Positions 11,954 to 20,381 of a stretch of DNA of 64,000 nucleotides are shown in pieces. Below the pieces are notes generated by a model that did not search any database, was not told where the DNA came from, and was given only the letters and a program-made list of their open reading frames with translations. Each line of letters begins with the position of its first letter. The stretch's first letter is position 1. Source of the DNA: Chitinophagaceae bacterium. GTDB lineage: Bacteria > Bacteroidota > Bacteroidia > Cytophagales > Cytophagaceae. The stretch spans positions 18,180 through 82,179 of the forward strand of contig JAQBNS010000013.1 of NCBI GenBank assembly GCA_028288405.1. Direction: 5' to 3'. Position numbers and translations under genes: made by a program.

Positions 11954-12649
11954 TTAACTCGTAAACCCACCATTCAACTTAAGCGTATTTCCTGTCAAAT
12001 AACTGGATTGATCTCCGCAAACAAAACTAAGCGTCGCATACAAATCCTCAAACGTCCCTAATCGGCGCATTGGAATTTTATTGATGAAGTTCGGTTGTAG
12101 TTGTGGAGATAAATGAAAACTCATGTATCCAGGAAACACTGCATTGATGCGCGTACCTTGCGGACCGAGCTGGCGAGCCCATAGGCGAACAATACCTTCC
12201 AAACCTTGTACGATGACATCAAACTGATCGTCTGTCAAGGAATCTTCCGGCAATAAGTAAGGGCCTACTAATGCGATCGCGGATTTTTTAGTTTTAAGCA
12301 AAGGTAAAAAATCAGTCACAAACTGTTGATACGATACTACATAAGCATCCACAACCTGCGACCATTCCTGCATGGATATAGAAGTACCCTTCCGCAATTT
12401 CGTATCCGGCGACAAATGGATCAGGGCATCAAACAGTACACCTTTATCAGCCACAATGGGAGTATCCTGAGTGGAAGGGAAAATAGAAACCTTATCTCTT
12501 CCCATGACAGACATCGCCTTCAACGCAATGTCTTTCGTCGCACTGGCATAACACTCCCAGCCTTCCTCACGAAATCGTTTGATCAAATGAAGTTCATCTT
12601 CGTTTGATAAGGCATTGAAGAAGATTGTTTTCGTTTTCATAACCATCAT
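11954..12649 (-). CDS. SDR-family protein, degenerate
   Basis: C-terminal SDR signature (GPQGTRINAVFPGYM...FVCGDQSSYLTGNTLKLNGGF); canonical N-terminal Gly motif and YxxxK not seen. Confidence 0.7.
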   Translation of the reverse strand: MMVMKTKTIFFNALSNEDELHLIKRFREEGWECYASATKDIALKAMSVMGRDKVSIFPSTQDTPIVADKGVLFDALIHLSPDTKLRKGTSISMQEWSQVVDAYVVSYQQFVTDFLPLLKTKKSAIALVGPYLLPEDSLTDDQFDVIVQGLEGIVRLWARQLGPQGTRINAVFPGYMSFHLSPQLQPNFINKIPMRRLGTFEDLYATLSFVCGDQSSYLTGNTLKLNGGFTS

Positions 12650-12662
12650 TCTTAAAGGACGA

Positions 12663-12710
12663 GCGAGGAGCTAGGAGGTACGGCCTAGCTCGTACCTCCT
12701 GGCTCCTCGC
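12663..12710. repeat. Inverted repeat of the gaggtac/gagccag heptad family
   Basis: gcgaggagctaggaggtacg gcctagct cgtacctcctggctcctcgc, 19/20 stem. Confidence 0.85.
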
Positions 12711-12712
12711 TT

Positions 12713-13612
12713 TTATAAGCTTACTACCAAAATGAATATTAACAGAAAGGTTAACGAAGAAAACACCATTTGCTTGAGAAACGGATCAATGCGTTCTGAT
12801 TCCTGTATGCTGTATACTTTGAAGGCATTCCATAATACAGGAAGAAAGGCAAAACAAAGCAACCAACTGTATTCCATACTTTCTATACCTACATACAAGG
12901 CTGTGCAAGTAATGCCTGTCATGATCAACAGCACATGATACCAACGGGCATACACAGGGCCCAGACGAAGTGCCAGTGTTTTTTTGCCTGCGCTGCGATC
13001 CGCTTCGATGTCACGAATGTTGTTGACATTTAATACAGCGGCTGAAAATAATCCGATGGTCGTTGCCGGTAATAAAATATTCCATTCCCATTCTCTGGTC
13101 ATCAGAAAATACGTACCGCCTACACCTACCCAACCAAAAAACAGAAATACAAATACATCACCCAATCCTTTATAACCATAAGGATTCTTGCCGGCTGTAT
13201 ACTTCACTGCAGCAGCAATAGAAGCAATACCTAATAAGAAGAATAAGACAGGAAGCCAGGAGAAAGGCTGTTCTTTAAATACGACATACAACAATCCACA
13301 ACCGCTTATCAACGAAAGTAAAATGAAAACAATAATTCCCTTCTTCATTTCTTTCTCTGTGATACTACCTGATTGCATGGCACGCGCAGGACCTACACGT
13401 TGTTCGTTGTCGGCACCGTTATGAAAGTCGCCGTAATCGTTTGCCAGATTTGAAAGGATTTGCAGAAACAATGTAGTCAAGGCCGCACCGATAAGAATAG
13501 GCCAGGAAAACAGCATCTCGTACCAGGCAAGCGTTGCTCCCATACCAATACTGGTAAAAGCCAAAGGTAAAGTTCTTAAGCGGAAGGCCTGTAGCCAAAG
13601 TTTAATTTTCAC
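12713..13612 (-). CDS. menA: 1,4-dihydroxy-2-naphthoate prenyltransferase
   Basis: UbiA family: NLANDYGDFHNGADNEQRVGPARAMQSGSIT, NNIRDIEADRSAGKKTLALRLG. Proposed GTG start (VKIKLWLQAFRLRTLPLAF) overlaps the upstream stop. Confidence 0.9.
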   Translation of the reverse strand: MKIKLWLQAFRLRTLPLAFTSIGMGATLAWYEMLFSWPILIGAALTTLFLQILSNLANDYGDFHNGADNEQRVGPARAMQSGSITEKEMKKGIIVFILLSLISGCGLLYVVFKEQPFSWLPVLFFLLGIASIAAAVKYTAGKNPYGYKGLGDVFVFLFFGWVGVGGTYFLMTREWEWNILLPATTIGLFSAAVLNVNNIRDIEADRSAGKKTLALRLGPVYARWYHVLLIMTGITCTALYVGIESMEYSWLLCFAFLPVLWNAFKVYSIQESERIDPFLKQMVFSSLTFLLIFILVVSL

Positions 13613-14829
13613 GACACTTCTTTTACTTGATAAGAGATGGCTATACTCAAAAATGTAAAGCATACAGCAACTATGCCGCATACCCAGAAATATTCCATCC
13701 TGCCATCCGGTGTATTGAAGATGATGATGCCCGATAAGACAACTGCAATGGAAGACGCAAATTGTTGTACAGTAGAATTGATACTCATGAAACTGCCCCT
13801 TTCTCTGGGATTCACGGCCGACGTTACCAATGTCATAGCAGGAACAAATCGTGAACCAAAGCAAATAAAGAACACCGTGGTACAAGGAATGACGAACCAC
13901 AAACTTAAAGGCGGCAATACGGTCATCATATAGATGGGTATAACAGAGATCAGCGCAGCCACTACAAACACTTTTTGCTTCCCATAGATATCCGCCAATT
14001 TACCAACCAGCGGACCGGAAACAGCGGTTGCCAATCCTCCGAAGAAATACGTGTAGAGTAAGTTTTCTTTATCCAGTCCCACATTAAACACCAGGTAATC
14101 GCTGATGAAGGGCACTACTGTAAATCCTGCTACCATCAAACAAAAGGTGAGCAGTAAGGCATAGCGTACGTTCGCATTGGTTGCAAAAGAATGCAATAAC
14201 TGTTTTCTGTCCTGATCTTTTGATGCATGTGTTCTGTGCACAGTCAATGAAGGGAATTTAATCCAGATGAATACATAAACGATTACACTCAGTGCAGTAA
14301 GAAAAATAAAGGGTGCATGAAAGTCAAACGACTTAGCCAGTATCAATCCAATCGGAATACCCAATACGGATGCGGCAGAAAAAGCAGCCATGACAATACC
14401 GGTAGTCTTTCCTCTTCGTGCCGGAGGAATAATATCTCCAATAACAGAAAACACCAGCACACCCAAGACCCCACCAAATGCACCCGCTAATATTCTTGAT
14501 AATAAAAAGAATTTATAACCGGGTGCGACCGCACACAGCAAATTGCCCAGTATAAAACCCGCATACAAAAACAACAATGCGTTTCGTCTGTCGTAAGCAT
14601 CAAATTTAAAGAAGGCTATAAAGCCTGCCACCGCGGCGCTGAAGGTATACGAAGAAACCAATATACCGAACTCTGAAGAATTGATCGAAAGCGCTTCCTT
14701 TAAAAAAGGATTAAGCGGAGCCATCATCACAAAATCTACGATGTGGGTAAAATTGATAATGGCTAACAAAAAGACAATCCATTTTTCATCTGCGTGCGCA
14801 GGTGCTGTTGTTGTGTGTTGACTACTCAT
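13609..14829 (-). CDS. MFS transporter
   Basis: 12-TM-type sequence with MFS motifs (DRRNALLFLYAGFILGNLLCA, GKLADIYGKQKVFV). Confidence 0.9.
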   Translation of the reverse strand: MSSQHTTTAPAHADEKWIVFLLAIINFTHIVDFVMMAPLNPFLKEALSINSSEFGILVSSYTFSAAVAGFIAFFKFDAYDRRNALLFLYAGFILGNLLCAVAPGYKFFLLSRILAGAFGGVLGVLVFSVIGDIIPPARRGKTTGIVMAAFSAASVLGIPIGLILAKSFDFHAPFIFLTALSVIVYVFIWIKFPSLTVHRTHASKDQDRKQLLHSFATNANVRYALLLTFCLMVAGFTVVPFISDYLVFNVGLDKENLLYTYFFGGLATAVSGPLVGKLADIYGKQKVFVVAALISVIPIYMMTVLPPLSLWFVIPCTTVFFICFGSRFVPAMTLVTSAVNPRERGSFMSINSTVQQFASSIAVVLSGIIIFNTPDGRMEYFWVCGIVAVCFTFLSIAISYQVKEVS

Positions 14830-15475
14830 CTTTACAAATCCCTCTCATCATGACTGTTCCCTTGCCTTTACAGACAGAACAAGACTGATCCAAATGTCCT
14901 TTACCTTTGCATGTCAAACAATCGATTACACCTTTGCCCTGGCATCGATTGCAGGTAGAATAATTATCGCCCATACTCCCTTTTGAAACAGATACACCTG
15001 TCCCGGAGCACACCGGACAATACTGTCTGCCGTTTCCTTTGCAGGTCTTGCAGGGTTCATCTATATGTCCTTCTCCATTGCAATGCATGCAGACTTCAGG
15101 GTACTCAAAGTATCCTTTCTCATAGCAATCCATATCGTATCGAAACTCTACCGATTCATGCTTTAATGAATCAGAGGCTTGCGCCAATGTTTCAAAACGG
15201 TCAAAGGCTCTTCTGGACTGTTCGTATTTTTTCAGATAAAATGAAGACACCCCATAGTAGTAGGCTACTTCATCCGAAAGTATAACTCCTTTGATTCTGA
15301 ATAATTGCTTGAATATTTTTTCTGAGTCTTCGTACTTTTTACTCTGACACAAAACGATTGCTTTTGTAGTCAATGCTGTAACAACAGAGTCGTTACCTTG
15401 TGCAAACACAGGTGTGCAAGGAGCAATGACACTTAATCCGATGAAAAGAAATAGGATGATCGACAGGCGCTTCAT
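14822..15475 (-). CDS. Exported protein with TPR-like region and DnaJ-type Cys-rich zinc-finger repeats
   Basis: Signal peptide MKRLSIILFLFIGLSVIAPCTPVFAQ; CMHCNGEGHI, CKTCKGNGRQYCPVCSGTG, CNRCQGKGVIDCLTCKGKG, CSVCKGKG. Confidence 0.8.
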   Translation of the reverse strand: MKRLSIILFLFIGLSVIAPCTPVFAQGNDSVVTALTTKAIVLCQSKKYEDSEKIFKQLFRIKGVILSDEVAYYYGVSSFYLKKYEQSRRAFDRFETLAQASDSLKHESVEFRYDMDCYEKGYFEYPEVCMHCNGEGHIDEPCKTCKGNGRQYCPVCSGTGVSVSKGSMGDNYSTCNRCQGKGVIDCLTCKGKGHLDQSCSVCKGKGTVMMRGICKDE

Positions 15476-15545
15476 AGTTCTACAAGATAACCATTTTAAA
15501 GCGATAAAATGCAAGGGAGAGTGCCTAAACTTAAGGGGTTAAAGT

Positions 15546-15615
15546 AAGGTACGAGGTACGAGCCAGGAGGTACGAAATCCTAGCTCGTACCTCGTACCTC
15601 CTGGCTCCTGGCTTA
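15546..15615. repeat. Inverted repeat of the gaggtac/gagccag heptad family
   Basis: aaggtac gaggtac gagccag gaggtac ga ... inverse tcgtacctcgtacctcctggctcctggc, ending at the mltG stop codon. Confidence 0.85.
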
Positions 15616-16692
15616 TCTCACTTTTCGTTTGTCCAATGCTTTCCTCAGTTTGTCCGCATTGGATTTATGTCCTTCAAAATCTTCGGCAAAATTATGGCAT
15701 CCGGAAAAATCATCCTTGGCACAAAAATAAATATAGTCGTGCTCGTTGTAGTGCAAGACAGCTTGCAGCGCTTCTTGAGAAGGAATGCCAATAGGGCCGG
15801 GAGGCAAGCCTTTGTAAATATAGGTATTATACCTGGATCGTACTTTTAAGTGCTTTTCTCTCACTCGGTTAGCCTGCAAGGCATTCGCTGCATACAATAC
15901 CGTCGGATCCGCCTGCAAGCGCATTTTCTTTTGCAAACGATTGAGGTAAACACCCGCAATCAAAGGCATTTCACTGACATCCTTGGTTTCTGCATACACG
16001 ATGGAGGCCAGTATCATGGCTTCATCCGGCGTCAAACCTGCCTCCTTGGCCAGCCGCCTTTTTTCACTGTCCCAGTAAAATAAATGGGCGTCATAAATAT
16101 TTTCCAATAATTCCCGCTCGGTGAAATTTCTTGGAAAACGATACATGCCCGGAACGAACATCGCCCAGGCATTTTCTCTGTTATATTCTCCGAGACTATC
16201 CAGAAAATCTTTGTCCCACATGAGTGCTTTCAGCTTCTTTAACGAAACACCTGTTTGCTTTTCCAAACTCGGCAATACATTGTTTCTGTTTTTAAACCGA
16301 TCGATTTCAATTTCGACATAGTCCTTCACTCCTTTTCGTTGAATGGATGCAGCCAAACCAAATCCGTTTTTGCCGTGTTCAATAATGTACAAACCGGGTT
16401 TCAACAACGTGATGTCCTGATACTGAAAGCCCCATTGCAAAGGCAAAGAAGAACGGATGTAACCCTTTGATTTCAGGCTGTCGGAGAACGCTTCGGCCGT
16501 TGCCGGAAAAGGATTATAGTAATATACTTTCGAAGAACGAAAATGTGTAATGCCTGTAAAAGCCCAGAACAGCATACCGCAAATCGTTGCGAAAAAAAAC
16601 GCACCGACAAACCACCACCGATAGTGTTGTCCTTTTTTCCTGGACTTTCTAAGGGGTTGTTTGGTTGATTTTCCTGGTAGTCTTTTCGCCAT
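15613..16692 (-). CDS. mltG: Endolytic transglycosylase MltG (YceG-like)
   Basis: EAMILASIVYAETKDVSEMPLIAGVYLNRLQKKMRLQADPTVLYA, YNTYIYKGLPPGPIGIPSQEALQAVLHY. Confidence 0.95.
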   Translation of the reverse strand: MAKRLPGKSTKQPLRKSRKKGQHYRWWFVGAFFFATICGMLFWAFTGITHFRSSKVYYYNPFPATAEAFSDSLKSKGYIRSSLPLQWGFQYQDITLLKPGLYIIEHGKNGFGLAASIQRKGVKDYVEIEIDRFKNRNNVLPSLEKQTGVSLKKLKALMWDKDFLDSLGEYNRENAWAMFVPGMYRFPRNFTERELLENIYDAHLFYWDSEKRRLAKEAGLTPDEAMILASIVYAETKDVSEMPLIAGVYLNRLQKKMRLQADPTVLYAANALQANRVREKHLKVRSRYNTYIYKGLPPGPIGIPSQEALQAVLHYNEHDYIYFCAKDDFSGCHNFAEDFEGHKSNADKLRKALDKRKVR

Positions 16693-16711
16693 GTATAATT
16701 TCTTTAACTAT

Positions 16712-16743
16712 CTGTCTTACCGCTAAATCCCCTGAAGGGGACT
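16712..16743. repeat. REP-like palindrome
   Basis: ctgtcttaccgctaaatcccctgaaggggact; same family as 11817-11949 and 43569-43849. Confidence 0.75.
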
Positions 16744-16785
16744 TCCCAGCAACTACAGTTGTGTAACTTCTTTTTATAATTGTTA

Positions 16786-16888
16786 GTCCCCGCAGGGTCT
16801 CCTGAAAGGGACCCTGCGTTCTTGAATGCACGGAGTTCTCATCTCTCAAGAAACTCGCAGGGTCCTCTTCGAGAGACCCTGCGGGGAC
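16786..16888. repeat. Palindromic dispersed element, copy 1 (about 103 bp)
   Basis: gtccccgcagggtctcctgaaagggaccctgcg...cgcagggtcctcttcgagagaccctgcggggac; copy 2 inverted at 36222-36316. Confidence 0.85.
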
Positions 16889-16908
16889 AAAGGGGTTAAA
16901 CAGTTGTT

Positions 16909-18999
16909 CTAAAACTCAACAACAGTAAACTCCACCCGTCTGTTCAATCTTCTCGTCTCTTCTTTACCATTGTCTGCAACAGGCTTACTGCCACCATAAC
17001 CATTCACAGTCATTCTTTCTTTATCGATTCCTCGTTCCTGCAAATAGGCAGCAACTGCTTCTGCACGCTGTACTGATAACTCCTGATTCAGCGTAGCATC
17101 TCCTACGTTATCGGTATGTCCTTCGATGGCTATTTTTAGTTTAGGATTTTGTTGCATCAAACGGTATAAGTTATCCAATGCCGGAAAAGAACTGGACAGA
17201 AATACAGCCTTTGTTTTTTCGAAATACAATTGACGAATCGGTAATGATTTGCCCACTACCAGCGGATCCAATCTGATGATCAATTCCTTTTTCAATGATT
17301 CTTTGGCGCTACCGGAGAAAGTAATGCTATCGGCTTGTGCATAGTATCCTTTTTTCTCTGCAGAGATATAATAAGAATCCACAGCAGGAAGAATCACCTG
17401 AAAAGATCCTGTATGCATGTCGGATAAAATCGTCCCTTTTACTTTTTCATCGCGTAGCGAACGGTAGATCAATTGTGCTTGCAGCGGTTCATTGGTTTGC
17501 TGATCTAAAACCTTTCCGGAAAGAAAACATACTTTTTCAGGAACCAGTGCTGTAGGCAACGCGATACTAAAAAGATCTGCACCTCCCACCGAATTGGCAT
17601 TCGACACTAAGTACGCCATAGAATCGTTGGCCGCAATAGAAAAGAAAGCATCAAAGCCCGCTGAATTAATGGAAGGTCCCAGGTTAATGGGTTTACTCCA
17701 GTTTGTCCAGCTATCGTCCAATCGCCGGGACATAAAAATATCCTGGTTGCCATAACCGGGATATCCGGTGGAACAAAAATACAAGGTCTTATTGTCCGCC
17801 GCCAAAAAAGGTGAGGCTTCGTTAAAAATCGTATTGATCGTGGGACCAAGATTAACAGGCTCCTGCCATTTGCCGTTGTCATCAGGAAATGAAACGTACA
17901 AATCGTTATAGCCCATCGCACCGGGACGTTGTATAGAAAGCAATAACGTTCTATTGTCGGCGGCTAATGTAGCATCCAGCCATTTGCCGTAACTCTTTAA
18001 ATTTTCTATCACCGCATCACGAGGTACAGACCAGGTGCTGCCGTTGAAATGACTGATGGAAAAACAACATCCTTTATAACTGCCATCCGCTGCATAAGTA
18101 TTCAGCAATAAAACAGATCTGTTATCCGGCGCACAGGAAATAACAGAATTAAACACTTTATTATTCAGCGGAGCTCCGATGGGTAAAGCTTTGGACCATT
18201 CTCCGTTTGCTGAACGCCTGGATATCCATATGTCTGAGTTATGAGAACCTTGTACTTCGCGAGAAAAGAACAACGTCGATCCATCGGGAGAAATCAATGG
18301 AGCACTATCGTTGATGGTGGAGTTAACAGCTGTCCCTAATGTTTTTTTCTTCGCCTGGAATCCTTCAATCAAATTGATTTTTTGTTCTTGCCGGATGATG
18401 AAAGAAGAAAACTCACATTTAATTTTTTTAGAAACATATACACCATGTGCGGTATAAGACAAACCAGGAAACTCCGTCGCAAAAACCTTTTCATCATTTA
18501 TAAAAAACAAAAACTCATTTCCTTTACGCTGAACCGTCAACGTATTTTTCTTTCCTATCCCTTTTACTGCAGCGTGTGCTTTAAATCCTTCCGATATTTC
18601 AAACATCGCCCCATAGCGTACCGCAACAATTTTGAACATGCCATCCCTGTTGATGATAAAAGCATCGAAGTTGTCAAAGTCCGCATAGTTCCACACGATA
18701 CCCGCTGAGGCTTCAAGGATACACTCTTCAATCGCTAAAGTGCCTTCTATAGAAAAATCTTTATTGGGATCTATGAAATCGTCAATGGTAAAAACTTCGT
18801 CACCGGATAAAACATGACGATCGATCTCATACTCTTTTTTTTGCATGGAGACCTTCACATAGCCTTTGTCGCCCGTTAACCAATAACGATCGTTGTTTGA
18901 AAAATTTTCATTGACTAACACGGGTTCCTGCGCTGAGCAGCAATAGCTCAAGAGCAGTATTGTACAACAAAACAAACGGAGTCGAGACCCATAGCCCAT
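16909..18999 (-). CDS. OmpA-family protein with WD40-like (PD40) repeats
   Basis: SPDGSTLFFSREVQGSHNSDIWISRR-type repeats; C-terminal IAIEGHTDNVGDATLNQELSVQRAEAVAAYLQERGI...RRVEFTVVEF. Confidence 0.9.
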   Translation of the reverse strand: MGYGSRLRLFCCTILLLSYCCSAQEPVLVNENFSNNDRYWLTGDKGYVKVSMQKKEYEIDRHVLSGDEVFTIDDFIDPNKDFSIEGTLAIEECILEASAGIVWNYADFDNFDAFIINRDGMFKIVAVRYGAMFEISEGFKAHAAVKGIGKKNTLTVQRKGNEFLFFINDEKVFATEFPGLSYTAHGVYVSKKIKCEFSSFIIRQEQKINLIEGFQAKKKTLGTAVNSTINDSAPLISPDGSTLFFSREVQGSHNSDIWISRRSANGEWSKALPIGAPLNNKVFNSVISCAPDNRSVLLLNTYAADGSYKGCCFSISHFNGSTWSVPRDAVIENLKSYGKWLDATLAADNRTLLLSIQRPGAMGYNDLYVSFPDDNGKWQEPVNLGPTINTIFNEASPFLAADNKTLYFCSTGYPGYGNQDIFMSRRLDDSWTNWSKPINLGPSINSAGFDAFFSIAANDSMAYLVSNANSVGGADLFSIALPTALVPEKVCFLSGKVLDQQTNEPLQAQLIYRSLRDEKVKGTILSDMHTGSFQVILPAVDSYYISAEKKGYYAQADSITFSGSAKESLKKELIIRLDPLVVGKSLPIRQLYFEKTKAVFLSSSFPALDNLYRLMQQNPKLKIAIEGHTDNVGDATLNQELSVQRAEAVAAYLQERGIDKERMTVNGYGGSKPVADNGKEETRRLNRRVEFTVVEF

Positions 19000-19012
19000 A
19001 ACATAAAAGTTA

Positions 19013-20095
19013 CTAAAACGGGTGCTGCAAACCAAACTTAGCGGCCAGTTGAATCAAATCTTCCTTTACTTTAATCTGCAAGGGAATACCGTTTGCCATG
19101 CGTTCTTCTTCCATCCAACGTTCCGGATCACCGGGAATTAATACTTTCTCGCCTTCAATAGACCTTGAATTTCTAAAAGTAGTAATCCAATTGTCCATGT
19201 GTGCTTTAAATTCATCCGCCGGACGAAAAGCATCGATACGCATGGCGCCGAAGAAATGTCCGATTCCTTTGCCTACGGGATTTTCAGGCAATGGCAAAAA
19301 CGCTACAAAAGGCGGTACCCAGGGACCGTAATTGGCACCTGATAAAACCGCTGAAAAAATATCGACCACAGATCCTAAACAATATCCTTTATGACTGCCA
19401 TGATCGCGGTCACCGCCCAAAGGCAGTAAAGCACCACCGTCTTTCAACTCGTGCGGGTTGGTAGACACCGCACCTTTGGCATCTTGTATCCAACCTTCCG
19501 GCGCTTCTTTTCCTACACGTTGTAAAATTTCCAGTTTACCGTTGGCCGCTGTCGTGGTAGCGAAGTCGGCTACAAAGGGAGGTTGCTTGTCCGCAGGCAC
19601 AGCCACAGCAATGGGATTGGTACCCAGCAAACGATCCAATGAAAAGGTTGGAGACACCAAAGGGCTTGCATTGGTCATCGAAATGCCGATCATGTCTTTT
19701 TCCAAGGCCATCATGGCATGATAGCCGGCAATACCGTAGTGATTGGAGTTGCGAACGGCCACCCAGCCTGTTCCAGCCACCTCCGCTTTACGGATCGCGA
19801 TTTCCATCGCTTGTGGTGCAACAACTAATCCCAAACCGCCGTCTCCATCCACCACAGCAGTAGAAGGTGTTTCGTGTACCACTTGTATATTAGGCGTTGC
19901 ATTGATGCGGTTGCTTTCCCATAAACGCACATAACCCGATAAGCGGGCCACACCGTGGGAATCTACGCCTCTTGCGTCGGCTGAGATTAAAACTTTAGTC
20001 GCCAGTAGGGCATCTTTTTCAGAACATCCGATTTTTCGAAATATAGCAGCGCAAAAATCGTTAAGGGAGTAGTAAGGAATCAATGACTCGTTCAT
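19013..20095 (-). CDS. Ldh-family malate/lactate/ureidoglycolate-type dehydrogenase
   Basis: ADARGVDSHGVARLSGYVRL, NSNHYGIAGYHAMMAL, GGDRDHGSHKGYCLGSVVDIFSAVLSGA. Confidence 0.92.
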   Translation of the reverse strand: MNESLIPYYSLNDFCAAIFRKIGCSEKDALLATKVLISADARGVDSHGVARLSGYVRLWESNRINATPNIQVVHETPSTAVVDGDGGLGLVVAPQAMEIAIRKAEVAGTGWVAVRNSNHYGIAGYHAMMALEKDMIGISMTNASPLVSPTFSLDRLLGTNPIAVAVPADKQPPFVADFATTTAANGKLEILQRVGKEAPEGWIQDAKGAVSTNPHELKDGGALLPLGGDRDHGSHKGYCLGSVVDIFSAVLSGANYGPWVPPFVAFLPLPENPVGKGIGHFFGAMRIDAFRPADEFKAHMDNWITTFRNSRSIEGEKVLIPGDPERWMEEERMANGIPLQIKVKEDLIQLAAKFGLQHPF

Positions 20096-20231
20096 TCACG
20101 CAAATTAGATATAATCGAGGGAAAGTTTCAATAGATTCTGTGGGGAAAATGATAATTATGTGATTTTGATTCAGTTTATTGCTAAAGAATATAAACCTGA
20201 GGTTGGTTTTGAGCCTTGGCATTTAATGAAT

Positions 20232-20344
20232 TTGGGCGTGCCCCTGCGGGTCGGGCTATCCGCTGCAAGTCCTCGCTCGCAATCGTCTTAAGTTTCAAAA
20301 ATCCTCGCTGCTCGCTGTGGGCTTTTCGCTACTATCCCTCACGC
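20232..20344. repeat. GC-rich intergenic repeat-like block
   Basis: gggcgtgcccctgcgggtcgggctatccgctgcaagtcctcgctcgc...ctgtgggcttttcgctactatccctcacgc; composition differs sharply from flanks. Confidence 0.55.
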
Positions 20345-20381
20345 AACTTTACAGTAAACAAATTGTAGAAACGAATTATAA

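Noticed and set aside
16649-16849. 66-aa minus ORF
   Set aside because: Runs through the palindromic element; the same peptide fragment (QGPFQETLRG) appears at the other copy, so it is repeat-derived.
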